Assembly: GCF_001886955.1 (NCBI RefSeq)
Contig: NZ_CP016804.1
Location: 1,116,001 to 1,180,000 of the forward strand
DNA length: 64,000 bases
Direction: 5' to 3'
DNA from: Halodesulfurarchaeum formicicum
GTDB lineage: Archaea > Halobacteriota > Halobacteria > Halobacteriales > Halobacteriaceae
Each line of letters begins with the position of its first letter. The stretch's first letter is position 1. The notes beneath the pieces were generated by a model, which saw only the letters and a list, made by a program, of their open reading frames with translations, was not told the DNA's origin and ran no database searches. A program made the translations under genes and the position numbers. This document shows positions 8,677-17,005 of the stretch, in pieces.

Positions 8677-8780
8677 ACCGTGTCTGTCCGTTCCCGAACC
8701 ATAAACCATCGGGGGACGGCAGCGATCAAATGTCGACCCGGCCCGAAAACACGTATTGGGCGCCGTCACGAAAGCCGGGT

Positions 8781-9368
8781 ATGCACGATCTAGACGAGAC
8801 CGACCTGGAAATCCTCCGACTGCTCGTCGCGGATGCCAGACGACCATTTCGCGAAATCGCCGAGGCCGTGGACCTCTCCGCGCCCGCAGTCTCGGACCGT
8901 GTCTCCCGGCTGAAAGAACAGGGAGTCATTCGTCGATTTACGGCCGACATCGATCGCCGACAGCTCCGGGAGGGGACGCCGGTTCTGGTAGATCTCGAGG
9001 TCGCCCCGGAGTCCGCTGCCAGTATCAGAGACGCCGTCCAGGAACTCGATGCCGTGGAACACGTCTACGTGACCGTCGACGGACACGTGCTCGTTCACGC
9101 AAACGCCCCCGGAGCGGTCGGCCCGTGGCTCGATCAAGTCCTCGAGGAGCAAGGGGTGCGTGACGTAGCCGTCTCGTTGTTGCGAGAGAGCCAGTGGTCA
9201 CCAACCGTCGGGGCAAGCGACTTCGCGCTGGTCTGTGATGAGTGTGGCAACACCGTCACCAGCGAAGGAGTCACGACCCGTGTCGGCGGCGAGGTCAAGC
9301 AGTTCTGCTGTCCGTCGTGTGAATCCCGGTACGTGGAGCGTTACGAGGAGTTGCAATCCGATGCCTGA
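8781..9368 (+). CDS. Lrp/AsnC-type transcriptional regulator with C-terminal TRASH metal-binding domain
   Basis: A 195-residue regulator. The ATG at 8781 (MHDLDETDLEILRLL) begins a canonical AsnC-type winged HTH; upstream in-frame codons are unlikely to be translated. The middle forms the ligand-binding region, and the C-terminus holds a TRASH-type zinc/copper-binding module with VCDECG, FCCPSC and a closing SRYVERYEE. This architecture is known for haloarchaeal metal-responsive regulators. It lies 83 nt upstream of the copper ATPase in the same direction, so regulation of copA in response to copper is the natural inference. Confidence 0.88.
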   Translation: MHDLDETDLEILRLLVADARRPFREIAEAVDLSAPAVSDRVSRLKEQGVIRRFTADIDRRQLREGTPVLVDLEVAPESAASIRDAVQELDAVEHVYVTVDGHVLVHANAPGAVGPWLDQVLEEQGVRDVAVSLLRESQWSPTVGASDFALVCDECGNTVTSEGVTTRVGGEVKQFCCPSCESRYVERYEELQSDA

Positions 9369-9451
9369 CTTTCGATTCAAAATTTCCGGCCCCGTTTTCC
9401 TTCGTTTTCTGAGCAACAATCGAGATGAAATACGAGCCCCTATCAGGGCGT

Positions 9452-12016
9452 ATGCTCACCGAACGGCTCTCGGTGCGTGGCATGACGTGTGCGAACTGTG
9501 CCAGCACCGTTACCAGCGCCCTCGAATCACTCGACGGGGTCGCGTCGGCTGACGTAAACGCTGCGACCGAGGAGGCACGGGTCGAATACGACCCCGAAGG
9601 TGTCTCTTTGAGCGCGATCTACGAGGCAATCGAGGACGCAGGCTACGAGGGGGTGACCGACCGGCTCCGGATCGATGTCGCGGACATGCACTGTGCGAAC
9701 TGTGCCGAGACGATCGCCTCCAACCTCGAAGGAATGGCCGGCGTGCTACGCGCGGAGGTCAACTACGCGACAGACGACGCGACAGTGACCTACAACCCGG
9801 CGACAGTCACTCAGGCGGACCTCTTCGACGGGATCGAAGCCGCCGGGTACTCCCCGGTTCGTGAGTCAGGAGACGACGAAGAGCGTGGGGAGTCAGCCAG
9901 CGACGCCGCTCGCAATCAGGAGATCACGAAACAACTTCGGCTCGTGGCGTTCGGTGCGGCCTTCTCGATCCCACTGCTCTTGATGATGGCTGGCGAACTC
10001 TTCGCGTCTGGCTCCTTCCCGGAGTCGATCCTCGGAGTTCCGATGGGCTGGATCGCCTTCGGCCTCGCGACCCCCGTGCAGGTCGTCCTGGGCCGGGAGT
10101 TCTATCGCAACTCCTACACCGCCCTCTTCCGCAACCGGACCGCGAACATGGACGTCCTCATCGCCCTGGGCTCCACGACAGCCTATGGCTACAGCGTCGC
10201 GGTCCTCCTGGGCGCGATTCCAGGGGGGCTGTACTTCGACTCGGCCGCGTTGATTCTGCTCTTCATCACGCTGGGCAACTACCTCGAAGCCCGCTCGAAG
10301 GGCCAGGCAGGAGACGCGATGCGGGAACTCCTGGAGATGGAGGCCGAGACGGCCACGCTCATTGCCCCGGACGGAACCGAGCGTGAGGTCGACCGAACCG
10401 AGGTCCAGGTCGGGGACATTTTGAAAGTCCGCCCCGGCGAGCGGGTTCCGACAGACGGGGAGGTGATCGGCGGCGAGAGCGCCGTCGACGAGTCGATGGT
10501 GACTGGCGAGTCGGTGCCAGTCGAACGGGGTCCGGGCGATGAGGTACTTGGGGGGACGATCAACGAGAACGGCGTGTTACGGGTGCGTGCGACCCGCGTG
10601 GGCGAGGATTCGACGGTCCAGCGCATCGTCGAACTCGTCAGAGAAGCCCAGTCCCGCCAGCCGGACGTCCAGCGACTGGCCGACCGGATCAGCGCTCACT
10701 TCGTTCCGGCAGTGATCATCAACGCACTCATCTGGGGCGGGCTCTGGTTCCTCTTTCCCCAGCAGCTTGCGGGGTTCGTGGAGATGCTCCCGATCTGGGG
10801 ACTCATCGCAGGCGGACCCGCAATCGTCGGCGGAACTGTGGGCACCTTCGAATTCGCGATCGTCGTCTTCGCGAGTGCGGTCCTCATCGCCTGTCCCTGT
10901 GCGCTCGGCCTGGCGACACCCGCGGCCACGATGGTCGGGACGGCAATCGGGGCGCGAAACGGCGTCCTCTTCGCGGGCGGGGACGTGCTCGAACGGGTCA
11001 GGGACGTCCAGACAGTCATCTTCGACAAGACCGGCACGCTCACGGAGGGATCGATGGCAGTCAGCGACGTGATCGTTCCCGAAACCCGTGCAGACGGGGG
11101 GCTCCTGACCGAGCAATCGATCGACCAGGACGAATTACTCAGACTGGCCGCGAGTGCCGAGTCGGGGAGCGAACACCCGATCGCACAGGCCATCGTCAGC
11201 GCAGCCGCGGATCGTGACCTGGACGTCGGGGAGCCCGAAACCTTCGAAAACGAACCCGGTCGTGGAATCACGGCGACCGTCGACGGCCGAGAACTCCACC
11301 TGGGCAACCGAAAACTGCTCCAGGAGGCGGGGATCGAACTCGGCGCCCTAGGGGATCAACTGACCGAACTCGAAGCGGCCGGCAAGACTGGAATCGTCGT
11401 CGCCGTCGACGGACAGGTCGCAGGTATCGTGGCGACGGCCGACACGGTCAAAGAATCGGCCAAAGCGGCCGTGGAACAGCTTCAGGACCGGGGGATCGAC
11501 GTCTGGATGCTCACCGGGGACAACGAGCGGACCGCTCGGAGTGTCGCCGAGGCAGTCGGCATTCCGCCGGCGAATATCCGTGCGGAGGTCCTCCCGGCCG
11601 AGAAGGCTTCAGTCGTCAGAGAAATTCAGGACGCAAGCGGCGACGCGATGATGGTCGGGGACGGCGTCAACGACGCACCCGCCCTCACCGAGGCCGCCGT
11701 GGGGGCTGCGATCGGCAGCGGGACGGACGTCGCCATCGAGGCCGGGGACGTCACTCTCGTCCGGGACGACCCCCTTGACGTGCTCAAAGCCATCCGGCTC
11801 TCCGTGGCGACCCTTCGAAAGATCAGGCAGAACCTCTTCTGGGCGCTGGGGTACAACACGGTGATGATTCCGCTTGCCTCCCTGGGCTTGCTCCAGCCAG
11901 TCGCGGCCGCGGCCGCGATGGCGAGTTCGAGCGTGAGCGTGCTCACGAACAGTCTGACGTTCCGGAACTACACGCCGGATCACGACTACGAGCTCCTGGG
12001 TCGGCTCCGGCGCTGA
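9452..12016 (+). CDS. copA: Copper-exporting P1B-type ATPase (CopA)
   Basis: An 854-residue heavy-metal ATPase that pumps Cu+ (or Ag+) out of the cytoplasm. Two N-terminal metal-binding domains carry MTCANC (C13, C16) and MHCANC (C81, C84). The transmembrane metal site is CPC at 481-483, the phosphorylated aspartate D525 sits in DKTGTLTEG, and the hinge motif GDGVND is at 736-741; TGES of the actuator domain is also present. I use the ATG at 9452, since the first HMA domain starts right there; an alternative ATG is at 9425. CPC favours monovalent copper. Upstream regulator and downstream chaperone form a copper homeostasis unit. Confidence 0.93.
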   Translation: MLTERLSVRGMTCANCASTVTSALESLDGVASADVNAATEEARVEYDPEGVSLSAIYEAIEDAGYEGVTDRLRIDVADMHCANCAETIASNLEGMAGVLRAEVNYATDDATVTYNPATVTQADLFDGIEAAGYSPVRESGDDEERGESASDAARNQEITKQLRLVAFGAAFSIPLLLMMAGELFASGSFPESILGVPMGWIAFGLATPVQVVLGREFYRNSYTALFRNRTANMDVLIALGSTTAYGYSVAVLLGAIPGGLYFDSAALILLFITLGNYLEARSKGQAGDAMRELLEMEAETATLIAPDGTEREVDRTEVQVGDILKVRPGERVPTDGEVIGGESAVDESMVTGESVPVERGPGDEVLGGTINENGVLRVRATRVGEDSTVQRIVELVREAQSRQPDVQRLADRISAHFVPAVIINALIWGGLWFLFPQQLAGFVEMLPIWGLIAGGPAIVGGTVGTFEFAIVVFASAVLIACPCALGLATPAATMVGTAIGARNGVLFAGGDVLERVRDVQTVIFDKTGTLTEGSMAVSDVIVPETRADGGLLTEQSIDQDELLRLAASAESGSEHPIAQAIVSAAADRDLDVGEPETFENEPGRGITATVDGRELHLGNRKLLQEAGIELGALGDQLTELEAAGKTGIVVAVDGQVAGIVATADTVKESAKAAVEQLQDRGIDVWMLTGDNERTARSVAEAVGIPPANIRAEVLPAEKASVVREIQDASGDAMMVGDGVNDAPALTEAAVGAAIGSGTDVAIEAGDVTLVRDDPLDVLKAIRLSVATLRKIRQNLFWALGYNTVMIPLASLGLLQPVAAAAAMASSSVSVLTNSLTFRNYTPDHDYELLGRLRR

Positions 12017-12065
12017 CTCGGTCGAACCCGAAACGCCCTAAGCCCCCCATCCCCAACCCGCTTCC

Positions 12066-12308
12066 ATGTCCATCACGCTTCGCGTCGAGGATATGAGCTG
12101 TGACGGCTGTGAAGACATCGTGGAGACCGCACTCGAAGAGGTCTCCGGGGTCGAGGAAGCAAGTGCCGACCACGAGGCGAATACCGCCGTCGTCGAGGGC
12201 GACGCGGACGTCGAGGACCTACTCGACGCCGTCGATTACGCCGGCTATTCCGCCGAGTTCCAGCCGGAAGACGAGACCGACGACGAAGGGGACGAGTCCG
12301 AGGAGTAA
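12066..12308 (+). CDS. CopZ-like heavy-metal-associated chaperone
   Basis: An 80-residue single HMA-domain protein with the metal-binding loop MSCDGC (cysteines at 11 and 14) and a very acidic tail (EDETDDEGDESEE). It would carry Cu+ to CopA, encoded 49 nt upstream in the same direction. A TATA-like CCCTAAGCC (12037-12045) lies 21-29 nt before the ATG, so it may also have its own leaderless transcript. The loop has Asp-Gly between cysteines rather than CopA's Ala-Asn. Confidence 0.9.
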   Translation: MSITLRVEDMSCDGCEDIVETALEEVSGVEEASADHEANTAVVEGDADVEDLLDAVDYAGYSAEFQPEDETDDEGDESEE

Positions 12309-12334
12309 CGCACTTTTTCGCATCGTCGAACGAA

Positions 12335-12381
12335 GTTACCGTCAGGTAACCAGGTTACCGATCGAACCCATTAGGTATAAA
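12335..12381 (+). promoter_or_regulatory. Palindromic operator and TATA box upstream of the small wHTH gene
   Basis: GGTAACC-A-GGTTACC (12345-12359) is a perfect 7-bp inverted repeat around one base, preceded by another half-site GTTACC (12335-12340), giving three alternating half-sites. A good TATA box TATAAA is at 12376-12381, 28-33 nt before the ATG at 12409. The palindrome ends 16 nt upstream of the TATA box, where it could recruit or block TFB/TBP. Confidence 0.7.
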
Positions 12382-12408
12382 GCCCCTCCGTACTTTGGGG
12401 TAAATACC

Positions 12409-12669
12409 ATGGTGGTAGCTGAAACCCAGGTGGAAGACCTGCCCCCGAGTGCCAAGCTCGTCCTGAAGGTCCTCGAATACAACGGCGGTCTGACCCAGAA
12501 ACAGATCGTGGACAAATCCCGGCTTTCTCAGCGGACGGTCCGAGACGCCCTCGAGCGGCTACAGGATCGAACCATCGTCGAGAAGAACATCTACATCCCG
12601 GACGCTCGGCAGAACCTCTACACGCTCTCGACCCCCGGTGCAGACGCGCCGGCCGAGGCCGAGGTCTGA
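12409..12669 (+). CDS. Small winged-HTH DNA-binding protein
   Basis: An 86-residue MarR-like winged helix protein. The ATG at 12409 is supported by the TATA box at 12376; the longer frame upstream overlaps copZ and is not real. Recognition region: AKLVLKVLEYNGGLTQKQIVDKSRLSQRTVRDALERLQ, then a wing (IVEKNIYIPDARQNLYTL). No ligand domain is present. Because a palindromic operator lies in its promoter, autoregulation is plausible; whether it also controls copper genes is unknown. Confidence 0.75.
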   Translation: MVVAETQVEDLPPSAKLVLKVLEYNGGLTQKQIVDKSRLSQRTVRDALERLQDRTIVEKNIYIPDARQNLYTLSTPGADAPAEAEV

Positions 12670-12712
12670 CCCAACCGACGGGCTCTTTTTACCTCGCGCC
12701 GTCTCAAAGCGT

Positions 12713-13312
12713 GTGAAGGTCATCACGGATCGCACGCGAAATCCCTTCGGATTCGCTCCACCCTGTGAGGAGTTCATCCCGGGAAGCGGGGATCCCAACG
12801 CCGATTTTCACTTGATCGGAGATCGGCCGTCCGAACCGACTGCAGCCGACCTACTCGAGGACGGCCGCTTCGAACCGCTTCGAGTCGTCCTCGAAACGGT
12901 CGGCTTGCTCGATGCGGGAGCGGCGGGTAGCATCTATACGTCCTATCTGTACCCGTGTTACCAGAACGGCGAACCGACGCCCGCGGCCCGCGAGGCCGCC
13001 GAAGCCCTCTTCGACGCCGAACTCAGGGCGATCACGGCCCACGTATTGCTCCCCGTGGGTGAGCAGGCTATCGAGTTCGTGCTTCGGAACTACAGTTCGA
13101 TGGCCCCAGGGGAGCGATCGACGGCGCTCCACGGGACCGAAATCACGAACGGCTCCTGGATCATCGTGCCCATCCGCGATCCGGCGGCGTGGGAAGCCGG
13201 CGACGCCGAGACGCTCGAATCGACCCTGCGATCGCTTCGCTCCTTCGACTACCGTCGCGAGAGTGACCTCGGCCGTCACGTGACCGGGCCGGGAAGCTAT
13301 CGGGTCAGATAG
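12713..13312 (+). CDS. Uracil-DNA glycosylase superfamily-like protein
   Basis: A 199-residue protein starting at a GTG at 12713 (VKVITDRTRNPFG); no ATG is available without running into the preceding gene. It has the UDG-like order: a Gly-Pro-rich first loop ending in FHLIGDRPSEP (about 34-45), a middle part with SYLYPCYQNGEPTP, and a strand HVLLPVGEQAIEFVLR before the presumed second catalytic region. The classical GEAPG motif is altered, so glycosylase activity is uncertain. Its stop overlaps the RuBisCO stop by 8 nt in convergent orientation. Confidence 0.6.
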   Translation: MKVITDRTRNPFGFAPPCEEFIPGSGDPNADFHLIGDRPSEPTAADLLEDGRFEPLRVVLETVGLLDAGAAGSIYTSYLYPCYQNGEPTPAAREAAEALFDAELRAITAHVLLPVGEQAIEFVLRNYSSMAPGERSTALHGTEITNGSWIIVPIRDPAAWEAGDAETLESTLRSLRSFDYRRESDLGRHVTGPGSYRVR

Positions 13313-14552
13313 GCGTCTCTGCGCCCCACTCCTCGAGTGCGCGGCCGAGTTCGTCGTGGCTCTCGCCCGCCTCCGTGACTGACTTGCCGGCCATGTAGGC
13401 GTCGACCGCCTGGCGGAGCGCTTTCGCGCCGGCGTGAGTCCCGTCGGGATGACCGTGGATGCCACCGCCAGCCTGGACGATGAGGTCCGTGCCCAACGCG
13501 TCCAGGAGTGGTTCGACCGTGCCAGGGTGGAGGCCGCCGGACGCGACCGGGAGGACGTCGTTCATCCCGTGCAGGTCGGATTGTAGCCACTCGTTGATGC
13601 CCGCCGTGTCCTCGTTTTCGAGTTTTCCCAGGTTCGCCGTCCCGGTGTGAATGTGATCGACACCCGTGAGGCGAGCGATCTGGGCGAGCACGCGCATCGA
13701 GACGCCGTGGTGGGAGAGCCGATCGAAGGCCGCGTGCATCGCCCGGTGAGCGTGGATCGCGAGCCCGCGCTTTTCGGTGTGCTCCCGGACCGACTGGACC
13801 GCGCCCCAGCCGGTGGTGATGACATCAACCATGACGAAGTTCCCGCCCTGGTCGGCCACGAAGTCGGCCCGCTCTTTCATCGTCTCGACGTCGGCGGTGA
13901 TGTTTACCAGGTAATCCTTGCGGTCTCCGGTCTCCTCCTCTGCCCGATCCCGCATCTCGAAGCTCTCGGTGACCCGGTCGGCAAAGCTGTTGAAGGACTG
14001 GTCGGTCAGGTTCTCGTCGTCTTTCAGCAGGTCGATGCCGCCGGTCCAGGCCTCGTAGCCGATCTCGGCGTGGCGCTTCGTCGAGAGCCCAACTTTCGGC
14101 TTGGGGACCGTCGCCAGTGCGGGCCGGTCCTCGGCGTCGAGGAACGCTTCTTTGACGGCCGAACCGAACTGGGGGCCCCTGAAGGACCTGGCCAAGTCGG
14201 CCGGCCACGAACAGTCCTGGAGGCGAATCGAGTCCACGGCCTTCATCCCCATAATGTTGCCCGCGACACAGGAGAGGGCCTGGGGCATGTTTCCGAACTC
14301 GAACAGCGTCTCGGGGTAGGCGACACGAATCGTTCCGTCACCGATCTCGAAGGCTGTCGCGCCCACGTCGGTGAAGTCGTCGCCGACCGCCAGTGCGGCC
14401 CAGGTTCCATTGGAACTTTCCGAGGCGACACGCCCGGCTGCGTCTTCCATCGACAACCCCGACGCGGGTTCGATGGCAAAATCACAGACGAGTTCCTCGG
14501 GCGCTGGCTGGTAGTCCGTATCCACGAAGTCCGCGTAGGCAATCCCGGTCAT
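13305..14552 (-). CDS. rbcL: Form III ribulose-1,5-bisphosphate carboxylase/oxygenase, large subunit
   Basis: A 415-residue archaeal type III RuBisCO, which makes two 3-phosphoglycerates from ribulose 1,5-bisphosphate and CO2, typically in AMP/nucleoside salvage rather than the Calvin cycle. The carbamylated lysine and metal ligands are in KDDE (K177, D179, E180). The substrate-binding loop (TGTANLGKLENED, loop 6) and GGGIHGHPDG phosphate-binding segment near the C-terminus are present. No small subunit is seen, as expected. A hairpin lies between it and the upstream fbp gene, so it may be separately regulated. No AMP phosphorylase or R15P isomerase gene is in the window. Confidence 0.93.
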   Translation of the reverse strand: MTGIAYADFVDTDYQPAPEELVCDFAIEPASGLSMEDAAGRVASESSNGTWAALAVGDDFTDVGATAFEIGDGTIRVAYPETLFEFGNMPQALSCVAGNIMGMKAVDSIRLQDCSWPADLARSFRGPQFGSAVKEAFLDAEDRPALATVPKPKVGLSTKRHAEIGYEAWTGGIDLLKDDENLTDQSFNSFADRVTESFEMRDRAEEETGDRKDYLVNITADVETMKERADFVADQGGNFVMVDVITTGWGAVQSVREHTEKRGLAIHAHRAMHAAFDRLSHHGVSMRVLAQIARLTGVDHIHTGTANLGKLENEDTAGINEWLQSDLHGMNDVLPVASGGLHPGTVEPLLDALGTDLIVQAGGGIHGHPDGTHAGAKALRQAVDAYMAGKSVTEAGESHDELGRALEEWGAETPI

Positions 14553-14553
14553 A

Positions 14554-14569
14554 CCCCAGAAACGTGGGG
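14554..14569 (-). terminator. Hairpin between fbp and rbcL
   Basis: CCCCA-GAAACG-TGGGG, a perfect 5-bp stem directly upstream of the rbcL start. It may end part of the fba-fbp transcript or act in the rbcL leader; no T-run follows, so a terminator role is tentative. Confidence 0.3.
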
Positions 14570-14602
14570 CTCCGGGGGCATCAAAGTTCAGGCCGAAAAC
14601 GC

Positions 14603-15448
14603 CTACAACGCTTCTTCCAGCCGGGCGATGTACGATTCGTTGCCCACGAAGGTGGGCGTCCGCTGGTGGAGCGCCGTCGCCTCGATGTCCAGCAGCGACT
14701 GCTCGCCGTCAGTAGAGGCTCCGCCTGCCTGTTCGACCACGTAAGCGATCGGCGCGGATTCGAAGAGTAGTCGGAGCTTTCCGTTCGGGCGGGAAGCAAG
14801 TGCCGGATAGCCGAAGATGCCACCGTAGGTGAGCACCTGACTTACGTCCGCGATCATCGCCCCACCGTACCGAAGCTTCAGCTCGTCCTGTACCTCGCTC
14901 ACGTACGCCCCAAAGGCGTCGGACCACTCCGGGACCCGGCCGCCAAACCCGTAGACGGTCGGATCAGTGGGCAGTGTTACCGGCCCCGTCGACTGCCGAG
15001 TGCCGTCCTCGATAACGTATCCCTCTGGCTGTCCCTCCCGGGCGATAACCATGGTGGTGATCGGCCCGTACAGGACGAACCCGGCCGCGACCAGGTCCTG
15101 GCCCGAGGTGGGAAGCGAACCGTCGTAGATCCCGACGACCGTGCCCATCGGATTGTTCGACCGGAGGTTCGAGGAGCCATCGAGGGGATCCAGGGCGACG
15201 GCGTAACCGTCACCAACGTCTGCAACGGTTTCCCGTTCCTCACTGGCGTACTCGCCGATCCCCTCGATCTCGCTCAGCCGGTCGGAGAGCAGTTCGTCGG
15301 CCCAGACGTCGGCGGCCAGCTGGGTATCGCCGGTGACGTTCTCGGAGTCGAGGGTGGTTCGACGACCTGGCAGGCCAGCTCGGATCTCGGGGGCGACACT
15401 CGCCACGACCTCGAAGACGGCCTCGATTGGATCTGTGTCCGTCGCCAT
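14603..15448 (-). CDS. fbp: Class I fructose-1,6-bisphosphatase
   Basis: A 281-residue member of the FBPase/inositol monophosphatase superfamily, removing the C1 phosphate of fructose 1,6-bisphosphate in gluconeogenesis. The metal-binding signature is ALDPLDGSSN (about residues 89-98) with upstream SEERETV supplying an acidic ligand. Size matches archaeal class I FBPase rather than inositol monophosphatase (about 250-270). The ATG directly abuts the stop of the aldolase gene (15449), indicating one transcript and likely translational coupling. Confidence 0.9.
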   Translation of the reverse strand: MATDTDPIEAVFEVVASVAPEIRAGLPGRRTTLDSENVTGDTQLAADVWADELLSDRLSEIEGIGEYASEERETVADVGDGYAVALDPLDGSSNLRSNNPMGTVVGIYDGSLPTSGQDLVAAGFVLYGPITTMVIAREGQPEGYVIEDGTRQSTGPVTLPTDPTVYGFGGRVPEWSDAFGAYVSEVQDELKLRYGGAMIADVSQVLTYGGIFGYPALASRPNGKLRLLFESAPIAYVVEQAGGASTDGEQSLLDIEATALHQRTPTFVGNESYIARLEEAL

Positions 15449-16240
15449 CTACATCCGATCGAGTGCGGCGTCAACCCCGGTCTCCTCGAAGATGAGGGCT
15501 TCCAGGGCGTCGAGCATCGCCTCGGCGTTCTCGCGCTGCCAGACGTTCCGGCCCACAGCCAGCCCGTCGCCACCAGCGTCGAGTACGTTCTGGACGGATT
15601 CGAGGAACTCGCGGTCGGAGGTTTTCGACCCGCCGCTCATGATCACCTTGACCGGGCCGGCCGACTCAGTGACCCACTCCATGGCCTCAGGGCTTCCGGG
15701 GTATTTGACCTTGGCCACGTCGGCACCGAGTTCGAGGGCCTGGCGGGCGGCGTAGGCGATGACCTCGTCTTTGGTGTCGTTTTTCACACCCTGGCCACGC
15801 GGGTAGGACCACATGATTGCGGGCAGATCGTGCTCCCGGGCAGCCTCCTGGGCCTGCGCGAACTCCTCGGCCATCTCGACCTCGTGATTCGAGCCGCCAT
15901 AGAGCGTGAAGCCGATCGCGTCGGCCCCCAGCTCGTTTGCGTACTCGACCGACCAGTTGACCGCGCTGTCGTACTCGCCCATCCAGAGGTTCGACGTGCC
16001 GTTGAGCTTCGCGACGAGGTTCACGCTGTCCTCATAAGAGGGATAGTAGGCCTCGGCGACGCCCTTCTGGACGGCGAAGCCGGTGACCGCGTCGTGAGTC
16101 GCGAGATCGAAGACCGTCTCCGGGTCCATCGTCTCCGGCACCGGATCGAAGTCAGTCGGGCCGTGCTCCAGTCCGTGATCGTAGGCGAGGACCAGCAGTT
16201 TGCCGTCCCTCGCGATCGGGGAACCTTCGAGTGATCGCAT
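15449..16240 (-). CDS. Archaeal class I fructose-bisphosphate aldolase (DhnA family)
   Basis: A 263-residue TIM-barrel aldolase of the DhnA type. The ATG at 16240 (MRSLEGSPI) is supported by a TATA box 23-31 nt upstream. Key elements are DHGLEHGP near residue 20, WSYPRG (about 148) and KVKYPGSP (about 177-184), which supplies the Schiff-base lysine region. The same family includes 2-amino-3,7-dideoxy-D-threo-hept-6-ulosonate synthase of aromatic biosynthesis, but direct linkage to fbp and rbcL favours the sugar-phosphate aldolase role: condensation of triose phosphates to fructose 1,6-bisphosphate. Confidence 0.85.
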   Translation of the reverse strand: MRSLEGSPIARDGKLLVLAYDHGLEHGPTDFDPVPETMDPETVFDLATHDAVTGFAVQKGVAEAYYPSYEDSVNLVAKLNGTSNLWMGEYDSAVNWSVEYANELGADAIGFTLYGGSNHEVEMAEEFAQAQEAAREHDLPAIMWSYPRGQGVKNDTKDEVIAYAARQALELGADVAKVKYPGSPEAMEWVTESAGPVKVIMSGGSKTSDREFLESVQNVLDAGGDGLAVGRNVWQRENAEAMLDALEALIFEETGVDAALDRM

Positions 16241-16262
16241 CAGGGAAAACTGGGGGAGACAC

Positions 16263-16271
16263 GTATAATAG
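16263..16271 (-). promoter_or_regulatory. TATA box of the aldolase-fbp operon
   Basis: CTATTATAC on the minus strand, 23-31 nt before the ATG at 16240. It lies just beyond the end of the HhH protein gene, so the operon has its own leaderless promoter. Confidence 0.65.
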
Positions 16272-16272
16272 T

Positions 16273-16884
16273 CTAACTGAACCCATCTCCATCGTGGGCC
16301 CGGGCCGCGCGCTGCCACGACCGGATGTCCTCGGTTTCGAGCCCCAGTGAGTCTGCAACCCGTTCCAAGTCACAGGTCGCCAGACGGGAAACAGACGTGA
16401 TCCCAGCCTCCGCCAGCGCCCCAAGCGCCGACTCGTCGAGTTCGGGCAGTTCAGAGAGTGGTGTCGGCCGGCTTCGCTCGCGCCACTCGGCTTCGGCCTC
16501 GAATTCGGTTTCCGAGTCCGGTTCGGTGGGCCAGGGGCGGCGCTCCCAGCCCGAATCGTCTTCCGTCGTCGTATTGACATCCTCACCGGCCACGGGAGTG
16601 TCCCAGCCGTTCGCGCTCGCGGCGACCCACTCGCGCTCGCCGTCCTGAAGCCCACGAACCTGCTCGGCGCGACGGTCCAGGTCGTCCCCGCCACCGTCGA
16701 AGGACCACGGCAAGGAGTGTTCCCGACGGATTCGGGCGGCGACACCCGGATTGACACCAACCTCGATTAGCTGCGCGTGAGAGACCCGTCGGTTGCTGAT
16801 GTCTTCAGGCTCGATGTCGGCGGCTTCGAGGACGCCCGCTGTCGCTGGCCCGACGTGGGTCAGCGCGGTCAGTTCCTCGGGCAC
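16273..16884 (-). CDS. Helix-hairpin-helix protein with two HhH units
   Basis: A protein of about 203 residues, starting at a GTG (16884) or at a TTG seven codons earlier (16905); I prefer GTG. The N-terminal HhH unit (LTALTHVGPATAGVLEAADI) and the C-terminal one (LGALAEAGITSVSRLATCDLERVADSLGL) flank an acidic, Trp/Arg-containing linker without obvious structure. HhH pairs bind DNA backbones non-specifically, so a DNA-associated role is likely, but no catalytic domain is visible. Known in haloarchaea as a conserved hypothetical. Confidence 0.65.
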   Translation of the reverse strand: MPEELTALTHVGPATAGVLEAADIEPEDISNRRVSHAQLIEVGVNPGVAARIRREHSLPWSFDGGGDDLDRRAEQVRGLQDGEREWVAASANGWDTPVAGEDVNTTTEDDSGWERRPWPTEPDSETEFEAEAEWRERSRPTPLSELPELDESALGALAEAGITSVSRLATCDLERVADSLGLETEDIRSWQRAARAHDGDGFS

Positions 16885-16973
16885 ACTCCAAGGGGTGACC
16901 GGCAAGTGGCTTGAGTGTTATCACAACCAATGGTATACAGTCGACTGTCCGATTCGCCCCAATACCCGATGAC

Positions 16974-16981
16974 TTTTATCG
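16974..16981 (+). promoter_or_regulatory. TATA box of the thiolase operon
   Basis: TTTTATCG, 25-32 nt before the ATG at 17006, consistent with a leaderless transcript. Confidence 0.65.
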
Positions 16982-17005
16982 CCCGTCGACAAGTATCGGG
17001 TACTC

